This document shows, one piece after another, positions 1 through 4,475 of a stretch of 10,680 nt of DNA (position 1 is the stretch's first letter; each line of letters opens with the position of its first letter). The DNA is taken from assembly GCA_900768725.1 (NCBI GenBank), contig CAAGDU010000149.1, positions 1 through 10,680 of the forward strand. Direction: 5' to 3'. The notes beneath the pieces were generated by a model. It worked only from the letters and a program-made list of their open reading frames with translations. It was not told where the DNA came from and searched no databases. This DNA is from Bacteroidales bacterium. GTDB taxonomy: Bacteria; Bacteroidota; Bacteroidia; Bacteroidales; Paludibacteraceae. Position numbers and translations under genes: made by a program.

Positions 1-133
1 CGATTTATCGGGGCGTCCTCGCCTGCTGAAAATTTTGTCCGGATGCAAGCCCCTGCGTACCCGGACGGCGTTGTCGCAAAAAGGCTTCACAGCGGCGGGA
101 AAAGCCCGTTGGACTATGAAGCCTTTTTGTTAA
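1..133. other. Structured spacer with no convincing gene
   Basis: No gene can be assigned. Two plus-strand frames are open from the window edge: one to TAG at 175-177, the other to TAA at 131-133. Neither translation resembles a family I know. The longer frame would run into the end of the opposite gene. The DNA is rich in foldable elements. A short hairpin lies at about 12-23. A larger one has GTCCGG (37-42) pairing with CCGGAC (61-66) and ATGCA (43-47) pairing with TGCGT (54-58) around a six-base loop. The terminator-like stem at 78-128 follows. This could be the tail of a gene cut by the window edge, a small RNA, or a dispersed intergenic element. The paired structure makes a non-coding reading somewhat more likely, but confidence is low. 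Confidence 0.3.
78..128 (-). terminator. Nested hairpin terminator downstream of the secreted CBM-like protein gene
   Basis: A perfect 12-bp inverted repeat (78-89 with 117-128, AAAAAGGCTTCA and its complement) encloses a second small stem, CGGG (96-99) with CCCG (105-108). On the minus strand the outer stem ends in a U run, as in a rho-independent terminator, 19 bp past the stop codon at 147-149. Because the outer arms are A-rich on one side and T-rich on the other, the element could also stop plus-strand transcripts arriving from beyond the window. Confidence 0.7.
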
Positions 134-146
134 GAAGTCTATATCA

Positions 147-1265
147 TTATTGGATAATTTGCCCCATCAAGTTGTAGGTAACGCCCTCGCGAACGATGAG
201 CACTTGTCCGTCGCGGATAACCTTTACAAAATCCTTCGTAGTGTTCATCTCTTGCATGCCCGTTACTACTTGGGCAGGGAATACCACTACCAAGGTCTTG
301 GTCTCAATCGTGAAGTTGAATACATAGTCTCCTGCTACGTCGGGAGTCAGAACACAGTTGTCATAACTATCTATTGCAGAAAGCACCATGGTATTGTTTG
401 CACGGGTAATAGTCGTTTCCAAGTTCTTGAGCCAAGTACCATTCTCTACCACCGAGAACTTGAAATCTTCTGTACCCAAAGCAATGGTGCAAGTAGCCAC
501 GCCGTCCGTTACCGTCATCGGGTTGGCAGAAGGAGTCCACTCATTCAAGTTTGAGCCGATACCATAGGTAGCCGCGGGGTCGGGAGTATCACCTCCTTCA
601 CCACCTTCTCCACCTTCTCCGCCGGTGGTAGAAGAAATCTTTGTAATAGTGATAGCGCCATCACCCGAAGTGGAGGTCAGCGTGAAAATAGCCGAATCAC
701 CCACTGCCGGTGCGCCTACCAAGGTGGGAGAACCGACCCACTTCTCGCCGGAAACGGTTGATTTCCAGTTGCAACCTTTACCACCATAGATGTCGCGAAT
801 AGAGTACGTCCCATCTCCATTGGGGGTCAAATCTTTGTAACTCCAACTAGCATCTTTCCCATCTTTCCACGGGTGCTTGATAGAATAAACCACAGACGAC
901 GGATCTACAGGGTCAGGAGCAGTATATTTCGACCAACTGCCAGCGTTATTGTCCCATCCGGTAATGGTATAGCAATCATTTCCGTTCGTGGGGATAGTCA
1001 ATTCAGCAGTCGCATTCCATTGCTGGCTTTTGTCGCCTTTCATACGAAGGAATTTAACCTTGGTCTGAGAGTCATCAATGGATACTTGGTAATAGCCAAA
1101 TGCACCATCCACAGCGGTCATATCTTGATTGGATATGCCCTCCATAAAAACAGCACCTGATTGATCCCACAAATTGGAACCGCCGGCATTGAGGTAAATA
1201 GTTTTCGCTGCGTTGAGCGACATTGCGCAGACGAGTGCGCAGACAAAAGAAAATAGTTTTTTCAT
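147..1265 (-). CDS. Secreted multi-module carbohydrate-binding-like protein
   Basis: A 372-residue exported protein of no certain function. Residues 1-20 form a signal peptide (Lys-Lys start, hydrophobic core, ending SLNAA). Residues 22-114 resemble a starch-binding beta-sandwich module of the CBM26/SusE type, with aromatic residues at W33, Y58-Y59, W83, W104 and W111. Residues 124-210 form a second Trp-rich beta module. A Gly-Glu linker (about 215-226) is followed by a third module (232-330) that begins with an 'NEWTP' segment, as in SusE/SusF-like domains. Residues 335-372 form a short tail ending YNLMGQIIQ. It resembles the abbreviated C-terminal segments common on Bacteroidales secreted proteins, possibly a reduced type IX signal. 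There is no catalytic domain, so a glycan-binding or scaffold role is inferred. The start is the ATG directly before the signal peptide. No Shine-Dalgarno sequence is visible, which is usual for this phylum. The gene is monocistronic, with its own promoter and terminator. Confidence 0.8.
   Translation of the reverse strand: MKKLFSFVCALVCAMSLNAAKTIYLNAGGSNLWDQSGAVFMEGISNQDMTAVDGAFGYYQVSIDDSQTKVKFLRMKGDKSQQWNATAELTIPTNGNDCYTITGWDNNAGSWSKYTAPDPVDPSSVVYSIKHPWKDGKDASWSYKDLTPNGDGTYSIRDIYGGKGCNWKSTVSGEKWVGSPTLVGAPAVGDSAIFTLTSTSGDGAITITKISSTTGGEGGEGGEGGDTPDPAATYGIGSNLNEWTPSANPMTVTDGVATCTIALGTEDFKFSVVENGTWLKNLETTITRANNTMVLSAIDSYDNCVLTPDVAGDYVFNFTIETKTLVVVFPAQVVTGMQEMNTTKDFVKVIRDGQVLIVREGVTYNLMGQIIQ
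591..623 (-). repeat. 9-bp tandem repeat encoding the Gly-Gly-Glu linker
   Basis: Degenerate 9-bp units (plus strand ACCTCCTTC, ACCACCTTC, TCCACCTTC, then a partial unit) encode the GGEGGEGGEGG linker between the second and third modules of the secreted protein. The unit is three codons long, so copy-number change would lengthen or shorten the linker without shifting the frame. Confidence 0.7.
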
Positions 1266-1430
1266 GGTAATTAAGTTTTGTTAGTTAGTTTATGTTGGTT
1301 GTTGCTTAGATTCCCCTTCTATGATTCGGCTCCTCAAGTACGCGGACCTCAATTTTTTCGGGTGCGCGGGATTTGGTCTGTAAAGTACAAAAGTACATTT
1401 TTGTTCACACAAAACCAATTATGTATCAAA
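1266..1430 (-). promoter_or_regulatory. Long 5' leader of the secreted protein gene
   Basis: If transcription starts from the 1439-1470 promoter, the mRNA has a leader of about 165 nt. It contains a hairpin formed by 1341-1348 (CGCGGACC) and 1361-1368 (GGTGCGCG), 7 of 8 pairs, with an A-rich 12-nt loop. A purine-rich segment around 1310-1340 follows. The last 40 nt before the ATG are rich in A and C, unstructured, and lack a ribosome-binding site. A second -7-like element, TACTTTTG, lies inside the leader at 1388-1395 with a weaker ATTG 20 bp upstream (1416-1419), so a shorter transcript is possible. Any regulatory role is inferred. Confidence 0.45.
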
Positions 1431-1438
1431 ATCGGCTG

Positions 1439-1470
1439 CAAAAGTACTATATTTTATTGGAATAAGCAAA
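1439..1470 (-). promoter_or_regulatory. Bacteroidota-type promoter for the secreted protein gene
   Basis: Read on the minus strand, TTTG (1467-1470) is followed after exactly 20 bp by TACTTTTG (1439-1446). This matches the TTTG / TAnnTTTG consensus of the phylum's primary sigma factor. It is the best match upstream of the gene starting at 1265. The region from here to 1605 is very AT-rich and holds no gene, only the 16-bp palindrome at 1527-1542. Confidence 0.7.
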
Positions 1471-1526
1471 AAAAAGTGTAATTTTTTTGATTTTTCTGTG
1501 CACTAAATCATATATAATGACAATTT

Positions 1527-1542
1527 TATGTTATATAACATA
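1527..1542. repeat. 16-bp perfect palindrome
   Basis: TATGTTATATAACATA lies in the AT-rich spacer between the tRNA-Met terminator and the promoter of the secreted protein gene. It overlaps a 16-mer, GACAATTTTATGTTAT (1519-1534), that recurs with one mismatch at 2099-2114 on the other side of the tRNA unit. It could be a protein-binding site or chance in AT-rich DNA. Confidence 0.4.
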
Positions 1543-1604
1543 TTTTTGGTTAACTATCCGACTATATACCAATTTTGTTCTTCGTTTTTATGCAACATAC
1601 AAAG

Positions 1605-1637
1605 AAAAACGACCGCTTGACTATTGTCAAACGATCG
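1605..1637 (-). terminator. Rho-independent terminator of tRNA-Met
   Basis: A 12-bp stem (1610-1621 with 1626-1637, two wobble pairs) has a 4-nt loop and is followed on the minus strand by five U residues (1605-1609). It begins 10 nt beyond the mature tRNA 3' end, so the tRNA is probably the last gene of its transcript. Confidence 0.85.
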
Positions 1638-1646
1638 CCTGTCTTG

Positions 1647-1718
1647 TTGCGGAGGATGGGATCGAACCACCGACCTTCAGGTTATGAGCCTGACGAGCTG
1701 CCACTGCTCTACTCCGCG
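1647..1718 (-). tRNA. tRNA-Met (anticodon CAT), probable initiator tRNA
   Basis: A complete cloverleaf. The acceptor is CGCGGAG paired with CTCCGC, leaving C1 opposite A72. The D arm is GAGC/GCTC, the anticodon stem TCAGG/CCTGA around loop CTCATAA, and the T arm GGTGG/CCATC with loop TTCGATC. The anticodon CAT is at 1684-1686. The C1-A72 mismatch is the hallmark of bacterial initiator tRNAs and argues for tRNA-fMet. The anticodon stem has two G-C pairs next to the loop, not the three of E. coli. The D loop is short (7 nt). CCA is not encoded; the genomic sequence after A73 is CAA. The gene lies 150 nt from its apparent promoter. Confidence 0.93.
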
Positions 1719-1866
1719 CCATAATATCTCCGACCTCGCCTGTTCGCAACGCTACCCATCATCAGCGCTCTCTCAACATTGCGGTCAGTCATTAGGCTTT
1801 TGGCTCTCTTCTAAACCGCTCTGTCAGTCCTCCTATGAGTAATGTTGTGGAGACTACTTCGGAAAT
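1719..1866 (-). ncRNA. Structured leader between promoter and tRNA-Met
   Basis: About 150 nt separate the promoter from the 5' end of the tRNA, far more than the 18 nt seen for the tRNA-Cys unit. The stretch can fold. CAACATT (1774-1780) pairs with AATGTTG (1841-1847), GCGGT (1781-1785) pairs with ACCGC (1815-1819), and TTAG (1792-1795) pairs with CTAA (1811-1814), all nested. A further small stem lies near 1750-1770. A segment reading GACAGAGCGGTTTAG on the minus strand recalls a tRNA D arm, but no other tRNA part follows, so it is at best a decayed tRNA. It may simply be removed by RNase P. A small stable RNA is possible but unproven. Confidence 0.35.
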
Positions 1867-1872
1867 CGAGTG

Positions 1873-1904
1873 CAAAGGTACTGCTTTTTTTTGATTTATG
1901 CAAA
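1873..1904 (-). promoter_or_regulatory. Promoter of the tRNA-Met unit
   Basis: On the minus strand TTTG (1901-1904) is followed after 20 bp by TACCTTTG (1873-1880) and then CAC. The spacer contains a run of eight A. The whole module (1870-1905) matches the tRNA-Cys promoter at 33 of 36 positions, which supports it as a real strong promoter. Confidence 0.85.
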
Positions 1905-1967
1905 TAAAATCGTAAAAAAATGCGTTTTTTATGAAAAAAAGACAATTTTCAACGTATAAACTCCCCT

Positions 1968-2114
1968 TAACGTGTAATTATTGAGATATTTCTAACATAT
2001 AATTATCGTGTAATTAACCATTAATTTTTTCATTGAGGATACAATGCAAATTATATGAATAATTACACGATAATTATATGTTAAAGAACAAGGAAAACGA
2101 CAATTATATGTTAT
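1968..2114. repeat. AT-rich block with perfect 24-bp inverted repeat and related half-sites
   Basis: Positions 1993-2016 and 2060-2083 are exact reverse complements (24 bp) around a 43-nt spacer. Variants of the same words flank it: TAACGTGTAATTATT at 1968-1982, and GACAATTATATGTTAT at 2099-2114, the latter repeating 12 bases of the right arm (2072-2083). No ORF of interest crosses it. It lies 3' of sufB, so it could end or stabilise the sufB message, although there is no clean U run after the stem. It has no obvious target-site duplication and is too small for an ordinary insertion sequence. The rest of the gene-free stretch 1905-2122 is AT-rich with nothing else recognisable. Confidence 0.6.
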
Positions 2115-2122
2115 GGAGGGGG

Positions 2123-3559
2123 CTATCCCACGCTGCCTTCCAGCGACACTTGCAGTAGTTTCTGCGCTTCCACGGCAAACTCCATCGGCAGTTTGTCCAT
2201 CACCTCTTTGGCATAGCCGTTCACGATGAGCCCCACGGCATCCTCCATGCCGATGCCGCGTTGCTGGCAGTAGAAGAGTTGGTCTTCGTTGATTTTGCTG
2301 GTCGTCGCCTCATGCTCGATGGTCGCGGTGGGGTTGGCTATCTGCATGTCGGGGAAGGTGTGCGCACCGCATTGGTCGCCCAAGAGCAGTGAGTCGCACT
2401 GGCTGTAGTTGCGAGCGTTGGTCGCGTTGGCTGCCACTTTGACGAGCCCGCGGTAGGCGTTCTGGCTGTGCCCCGCGCTGATACCCTTGCTCACGATACG
2501 CGAGCGGGTGTTCTTGCCGAGGTGAATCATCTTCGTGCCCGTGTCCGCCTGCTGGTAGTTGTTGGTTACCGCCACGGAGTAGAACTCTGCCGATGAGTTG
2601 TCGCCGCGTAGGATACAACTCGGGTACTTCCACGTGATGGCGCTGCCCGTCTCCACCTGAGTCCAACTTAGGCGCGCGTTCTCGTAGGTGATGCCGCGCT
2701 TCGTAACGAAGTTATAGATACCGCCCTTGCCCTCTTTGTCGCCCGGGTACCAGTTCTGCACGGTGGAGTACTTCACCTCGGCGTCCTTGCGCACCACTAT
2801 CTCCACGATGGCGGCGTGCAGTTGGTTCTCATCGCGCATGGGCGCGGTGCAGCCCTCTAAGTAACTGAGGTAAGCGCCCTCGTCGGCGATGAGCAGTGTG
2901 CGCTCAAACTGCCCCGTGTTGCCCGCGTTGATACGGAAATAGGTGCTCAACTCCATCGGGCAGCGCACGCCCTTCGGCACATACACAAACGAGCCGTCGG
3001 AGAACACCGCGGAGTTCAGTGCGGCGTAGAAATTGTCGGTGTAGGGCACTACGGAGCCTAAGTATTCACGCAACAGTTCGGGGTACTCGCGCACCGCCTC
3101 GGAGATGGAGCAGAAGATGATGCCCTTCTCCGCCAGCGTCTCGCGGAAGGTGGTCTTCACCGACACCGAGTCCATCACGGCGTCTATCGCCATGTTGCCC
3201 GCCAGCGCGGCGCGCTCCTCCAAGGGGATACCTAACTTGTCGAAGGTCTTCATGATTTCGGGGTCTATCTCTTTCTTCTCCTCGTTGCTGTGCGTCTTGG
3301 GCGCGGCGTAGTAGGAGATAGCCTGAAAATCAATCTCGGGGATAGTGAGGTGCGCCCATGTGGGCACCTTCATCGTGCACCACTTGCGGTAGGCTTTCAG
3401 GCGGAACTCCAGCAACCACTCCGGCTCCTGTTTCTTGGCGGAGATGGTGCGGATGACCTCCTCGCTCAAGCCGTGGGCAAGGATGTCGGTCTCTACATCG
3501 GTGGTGAAGCCGTACTTGTAGTCCTGTTGGGTGATATCATTTAAGATTTCGTTGGGCAT
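2123..3559 (-). CDS. sufB: Fe-S cluster assembly scaffold protein SufB
   Basis: A 478-residue SufB, the usual length. It is the scaffold subunit of the cytosolic SufBCD complex, on which [Fe-S] clusters are built from sulfur delivered by SufS with its sulfur-transfer partner. Typical SufB signatures are visible: a CPMELSTYFRIN segment and SYLEGCTAPM in the beta-helix core, then QCDSLLLGDQCGAHTFP (from residue 387). In that segment C388 corresponds to the essential core cysteine of E. coli SufB. HEATTSKINEDQLFY follows. The frame stays open upstream across tRNA-Cys as far as 3844, but that part is antisense or tRNA sequence. The ATG at 3557-3559 gives the family N-terminus. No sufC, sufD or sufS flanks it, although sufBCD are normally adjacent. 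No promoter matching the consensus lies directly upstream, so readthrough from tRNA-Cys is a possible source of transcription. Confidence 0.95.
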   Translation of the reverse strand: MPNEILNDITQQDYKYGFTTDVETDILAHGLSEEVIRTISAKKQEPEWLLEFRLKAYRKWCTMKVPTWAHLTIPEIDFQAISYYAAPKTHSNEEKKEIDPEIMKTFDKLGIPLEERAALAGNMAIDAVMDSVSVKTTFRETLAEKGIIFCSISEAVREYPELLREYLGSVVPYTDNFYAALNSAVFSDGSFVYVPKGVRCPMELSTYFRINAGNTGQFERTLLIADEGAYLSYLEGCTAPMRDENQLHAAIVEIVVRKDAEVKYSTVQNWYPGDKEGKGGIYNFVTKRGITYENARLSWTQVETGSAITWKYPSCILRGDNSSAEFYSVAVTNNYQQADTGTKMIHLGKNTRSRIVSKGISAGHSQNAYRGLVKVAANATNARNYSQCDSLLLGDQCGAHTFPDMQIANPTATIEHEATTSKINEDQLFYCQQRGIGMEDAVGLIVNGYAKEVMDKLPMEFAVEAQKLLQVSLEGSVG

Positions 3560-3571
3560 AGGAGAGATGGG

Positions 3572-3616
3572 TATTTTTCTATGATTTCTAGAGTTCCTAG
3601 AATTTCTAGAAAAACT
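3572..3616. repeat. 9-bp-period microrepeat upstream of sufB
   Basis: Five consecutive 9-mers (plus strand TATTTTTCT, ATGATTTCT, AGAGTTCCT, AGAATTTCT, AGAAAAACT) share the form AGnnnTTCT and hold exact 9-bp phase. The block lies 13 bp upstream of the sufB start and so in its 5' untranslated region. The same consensus recurs at 8942-8995. Because 9 is a multiple of 3, it translates as an Arg-Asn-Ser repeat in the falsely extended sufB frame. Confidence 0.75.
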
Positions 3617-3629
3617 ATAATTTATAGTT
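3613..3629. promoter_or_regulatory. Palindrome in the sufB upstream region
   Basis: AACTATAA (3613-3620) and TTATAGTT (3622-3629) form a 17-bp palindrome centred on a T, between the tRNA-Cys terminator and sufB. Its position would suit an operator for an Fe-S-responsive regulator such as an Rrf2-family protein. No known consensus is matched, and the surrounding DNA is AT-rich enough for chance. Confidence 0.3.
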
Positions 3630-3635
3630 CTAAAT

Positions 3636-3665
3636 AAAACAAAACTCCGACTTTCAGTCGGAGTT
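3636..3665 (-). terminator. Terminator between tRNA-Cys and sufB
   Basis: A 9-bp perfect stem (AACTCCGAC 3643-3651 with GTCGGAGTT 3657-3665) and a 5-nt loop are followed on the minus strand by UUGUUUU. It starts 6 nt beyond the tRNA 3' end and stands 77 bp before the sufB ATG. Transcripts reaching sufB from the tRNA promoter must read through it. Confidence 0.88.
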
Positions 3666-3671
3666 CTTGGG

Positions 3672-3742
3672 AGGTCGGTAGCAGATTCGAACCGCTGTCC
3701 CCGGTTTTGCAGACCGGTCCCTAACCACTCGGGCAACCGACC
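3672..3742 (-). tRNA. tRNA-Cys (anticodon GCA)
   Basis: A complete cloverleaf. The acceptor is GGTCGGT/ACCGACC with discriminator U73, the conserved cysteine identity base. The anticodon stem is CCGGT/ACCGG around loop CTGCAAA, with GCA at 3708-3710. The T arm is AGCGG/CTGCT with loop TTCGAAT. CCA is not encoded. The promoter lies 18 bp upstream and a terminator immediately downstream, so this is a complete single-gene unit. Confidence 0.95.
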
Positions 3743-3760
3743 ATTATCGTAAAGCGGGTG

Positions 3761-3792
3761 CAAAGGTACGGCTTTTTTTTGATATACGCAAA
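3761..3792 (-). promoter_or_regulatory. Promoter of tRNA-Cys
   Basis: On the minus strand TTTG (3789-3792), a 20-bp spacer with a run of eight A, then TACCTTTG (3761-3768) and CAC. It is nearly identical to the tRNA-Met promoter (positions 3758-3793 against 1870-1905). It stands back to back with the plus-strand promoter at 3829-3860. Confidence 0.88.
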
Positions 3793-3828
3793 TTTTTTGC
3801 AGAAAAAAGTGTATTTGCAGGCAAAAAA

Positions 3829-3860
3829 CTTGCTTTTCTCCCAAAAAAGTACTACCTTTG
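3829..3860 (+). promoter_or_regulatory. Promoter of the nucleosidase-rlmI-exonuclease cluster
   Basis: CTTG (3829-3832), 20 bp, then TACCTTTG (3853-3860) and CAC. The -7 element is a full match; the -33 element has three of four bases. It gives a leader of only about 15-20 nt before the ATG at 3882 and is the only clear plus-strand promoter before the cluster. Confidence 0.75.
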
Positions 3861-3881
3861 CACGCTACAAAACAAACGAAT

Positions 3882-4418
3882 ATGCAAAAACTACTGTTAT
3901 TAGCCGAAGAAGGCGAGCGAAAGTTAATTCAAGAGGTGGGTGAGCGTTTGGGCATAGAGCACCTGCTGGCGGAGTATGAGGTGCGGATAACGGGTGTGGG
4001 GGCACTGAATGTGCTGCGTGCCTTGCGCGATGTGCCCCGCGACACCGAGGTGCTGAACATCGGCTACGCCGGCAGCGCGAACTTCGAGGTCGGCTCGCTG
4101 GTAGAGGTTACCGATGTCTGCCTCAACCACCCCAATGTAACCTACCCCGAGCCTACGTTGCGCCTGCTGACGGGCGGAAACCTCATCCCCGCAGCGTCTT
4201 ATCGGTCGGAAGACGGTCAGAAGTCGGCGCTTCTGCTGCAAGCCCGCTGCTACACCAACACCGACTTCGTGCTCCAATCCGACTACCGCGACTGTGTCTT
4301 CGACATGGAGTTGGCGTTCATCGCCGGCATGGGCTTCACCCGCCTCCGCGCCATCAAGCACGTCAGCGACAACCTCTCCCTCCACGCCTACCACAAGATA
4401 ACCAACGGAGTGGAATAG
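3882..4418 (+). CDS. Nucleoside phosphorylase/nucleosidase superfamily protein (MTA/SAH nucleosidase-like)
   Basis: 178 residues of the PNP/UDP phosphorylase fold, most like 5'-methylthioadenosine/S-adenosylhomocysteine nucleosidase, which cleaves the N-glycosidic bond to release adenine. Family marks are TGVGALN (37-43), NIGYAGS (59-65), the FDMELAFIA segment (140-148, matching the 'DMEaaAiA' ribose-binding motif) and VSDN (161-164), whose Asp fits the purine-contacting catalytic Asp. It is about 50 residues shorter than typical MTA/SAH nucleosidases. The N-terminal strand before TGVG and the middle are trimmed, so substrate and activity are uncertain. An in-frame TTG at 3858 lies inside the promoter. 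The ATG at 3882 is the credible start. A futalosine-pathway or other nucleosidase role is the main alternative. Confidence 0.75.
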   Translation: MQKLLLLAEEGERKLIQEVGERLGIEHLLAEYEVRITGVGALNVLRALRDVPRDTEVLNIGYAGSANFEVGSLVEVTDVCLNHPNVTYPEPTLRLLTGGNLIPAASYRSEDGQKSALLLQARCYTNTDFVLQSDYRDCVFDMELAFIAGMGFTRLRAIKHVSDNLSLHAYHKITNGVE

Positions 4419-4475
4419 CAATGCCCTCATAATTCTTAATTCATAATTCATAATTCATAATTCATAATTACCATC
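4419..4475 (+). repeat. 7-bp tandem repeat in the spacer before rlmI
   Basis: After CAATGCCCTCATAATTC (4419-4435), 7-bp units AATTCTT then AATTCAT four times run to about 4470, directly before the GTG start at 4476. There is no ribosome-binding site between the repeat and the start. The 17-mer recurs exactly at 5819-5835. Confidence 0.8.

Noticed and set aside
1780..1840. Second tRNA (Ser/Leu-like) upstream of tRNA-Met
   Set aside because: Only a D-arm-like segment is present. No matching acceptor, anticodon arm or T arm could be built.
1487..1842. Plus-strand ORFs across tRNA-Met with 'GGWDRTTDLQVMSL' and 'EDGIEPPTFRL' peptides
   Set aside because: These are well-known artefacts of translating the antisense strand of a tRNA gene.
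1647..2083. Integration (att) site at tRNA-Met
   Set aside because: The repeats flanking the tRNA do not copy its 3' end, and no integrase or foreign genes are present.
3560..3844. N-terminal extension of the sufB reading frame by 95 codons
   Set aside because: It reads through tRNA-Cys, its promoter and the 9-bp repeat. SufB homology and usual length begin at the ATG at 3557-3559.
3858..3881. TTG start for the nucleosidase gene
   Set aside because: The TTG lies inside the -7 promoter element, so it would not be in the mRNA. The ATG at 3882 is used instead.
4431..4470. CRISPR-like array in the heptamer repeats
   Set aside because: Units are 7 bp with no spacers and no cas genes nearby; this is a simple tandem repeat.
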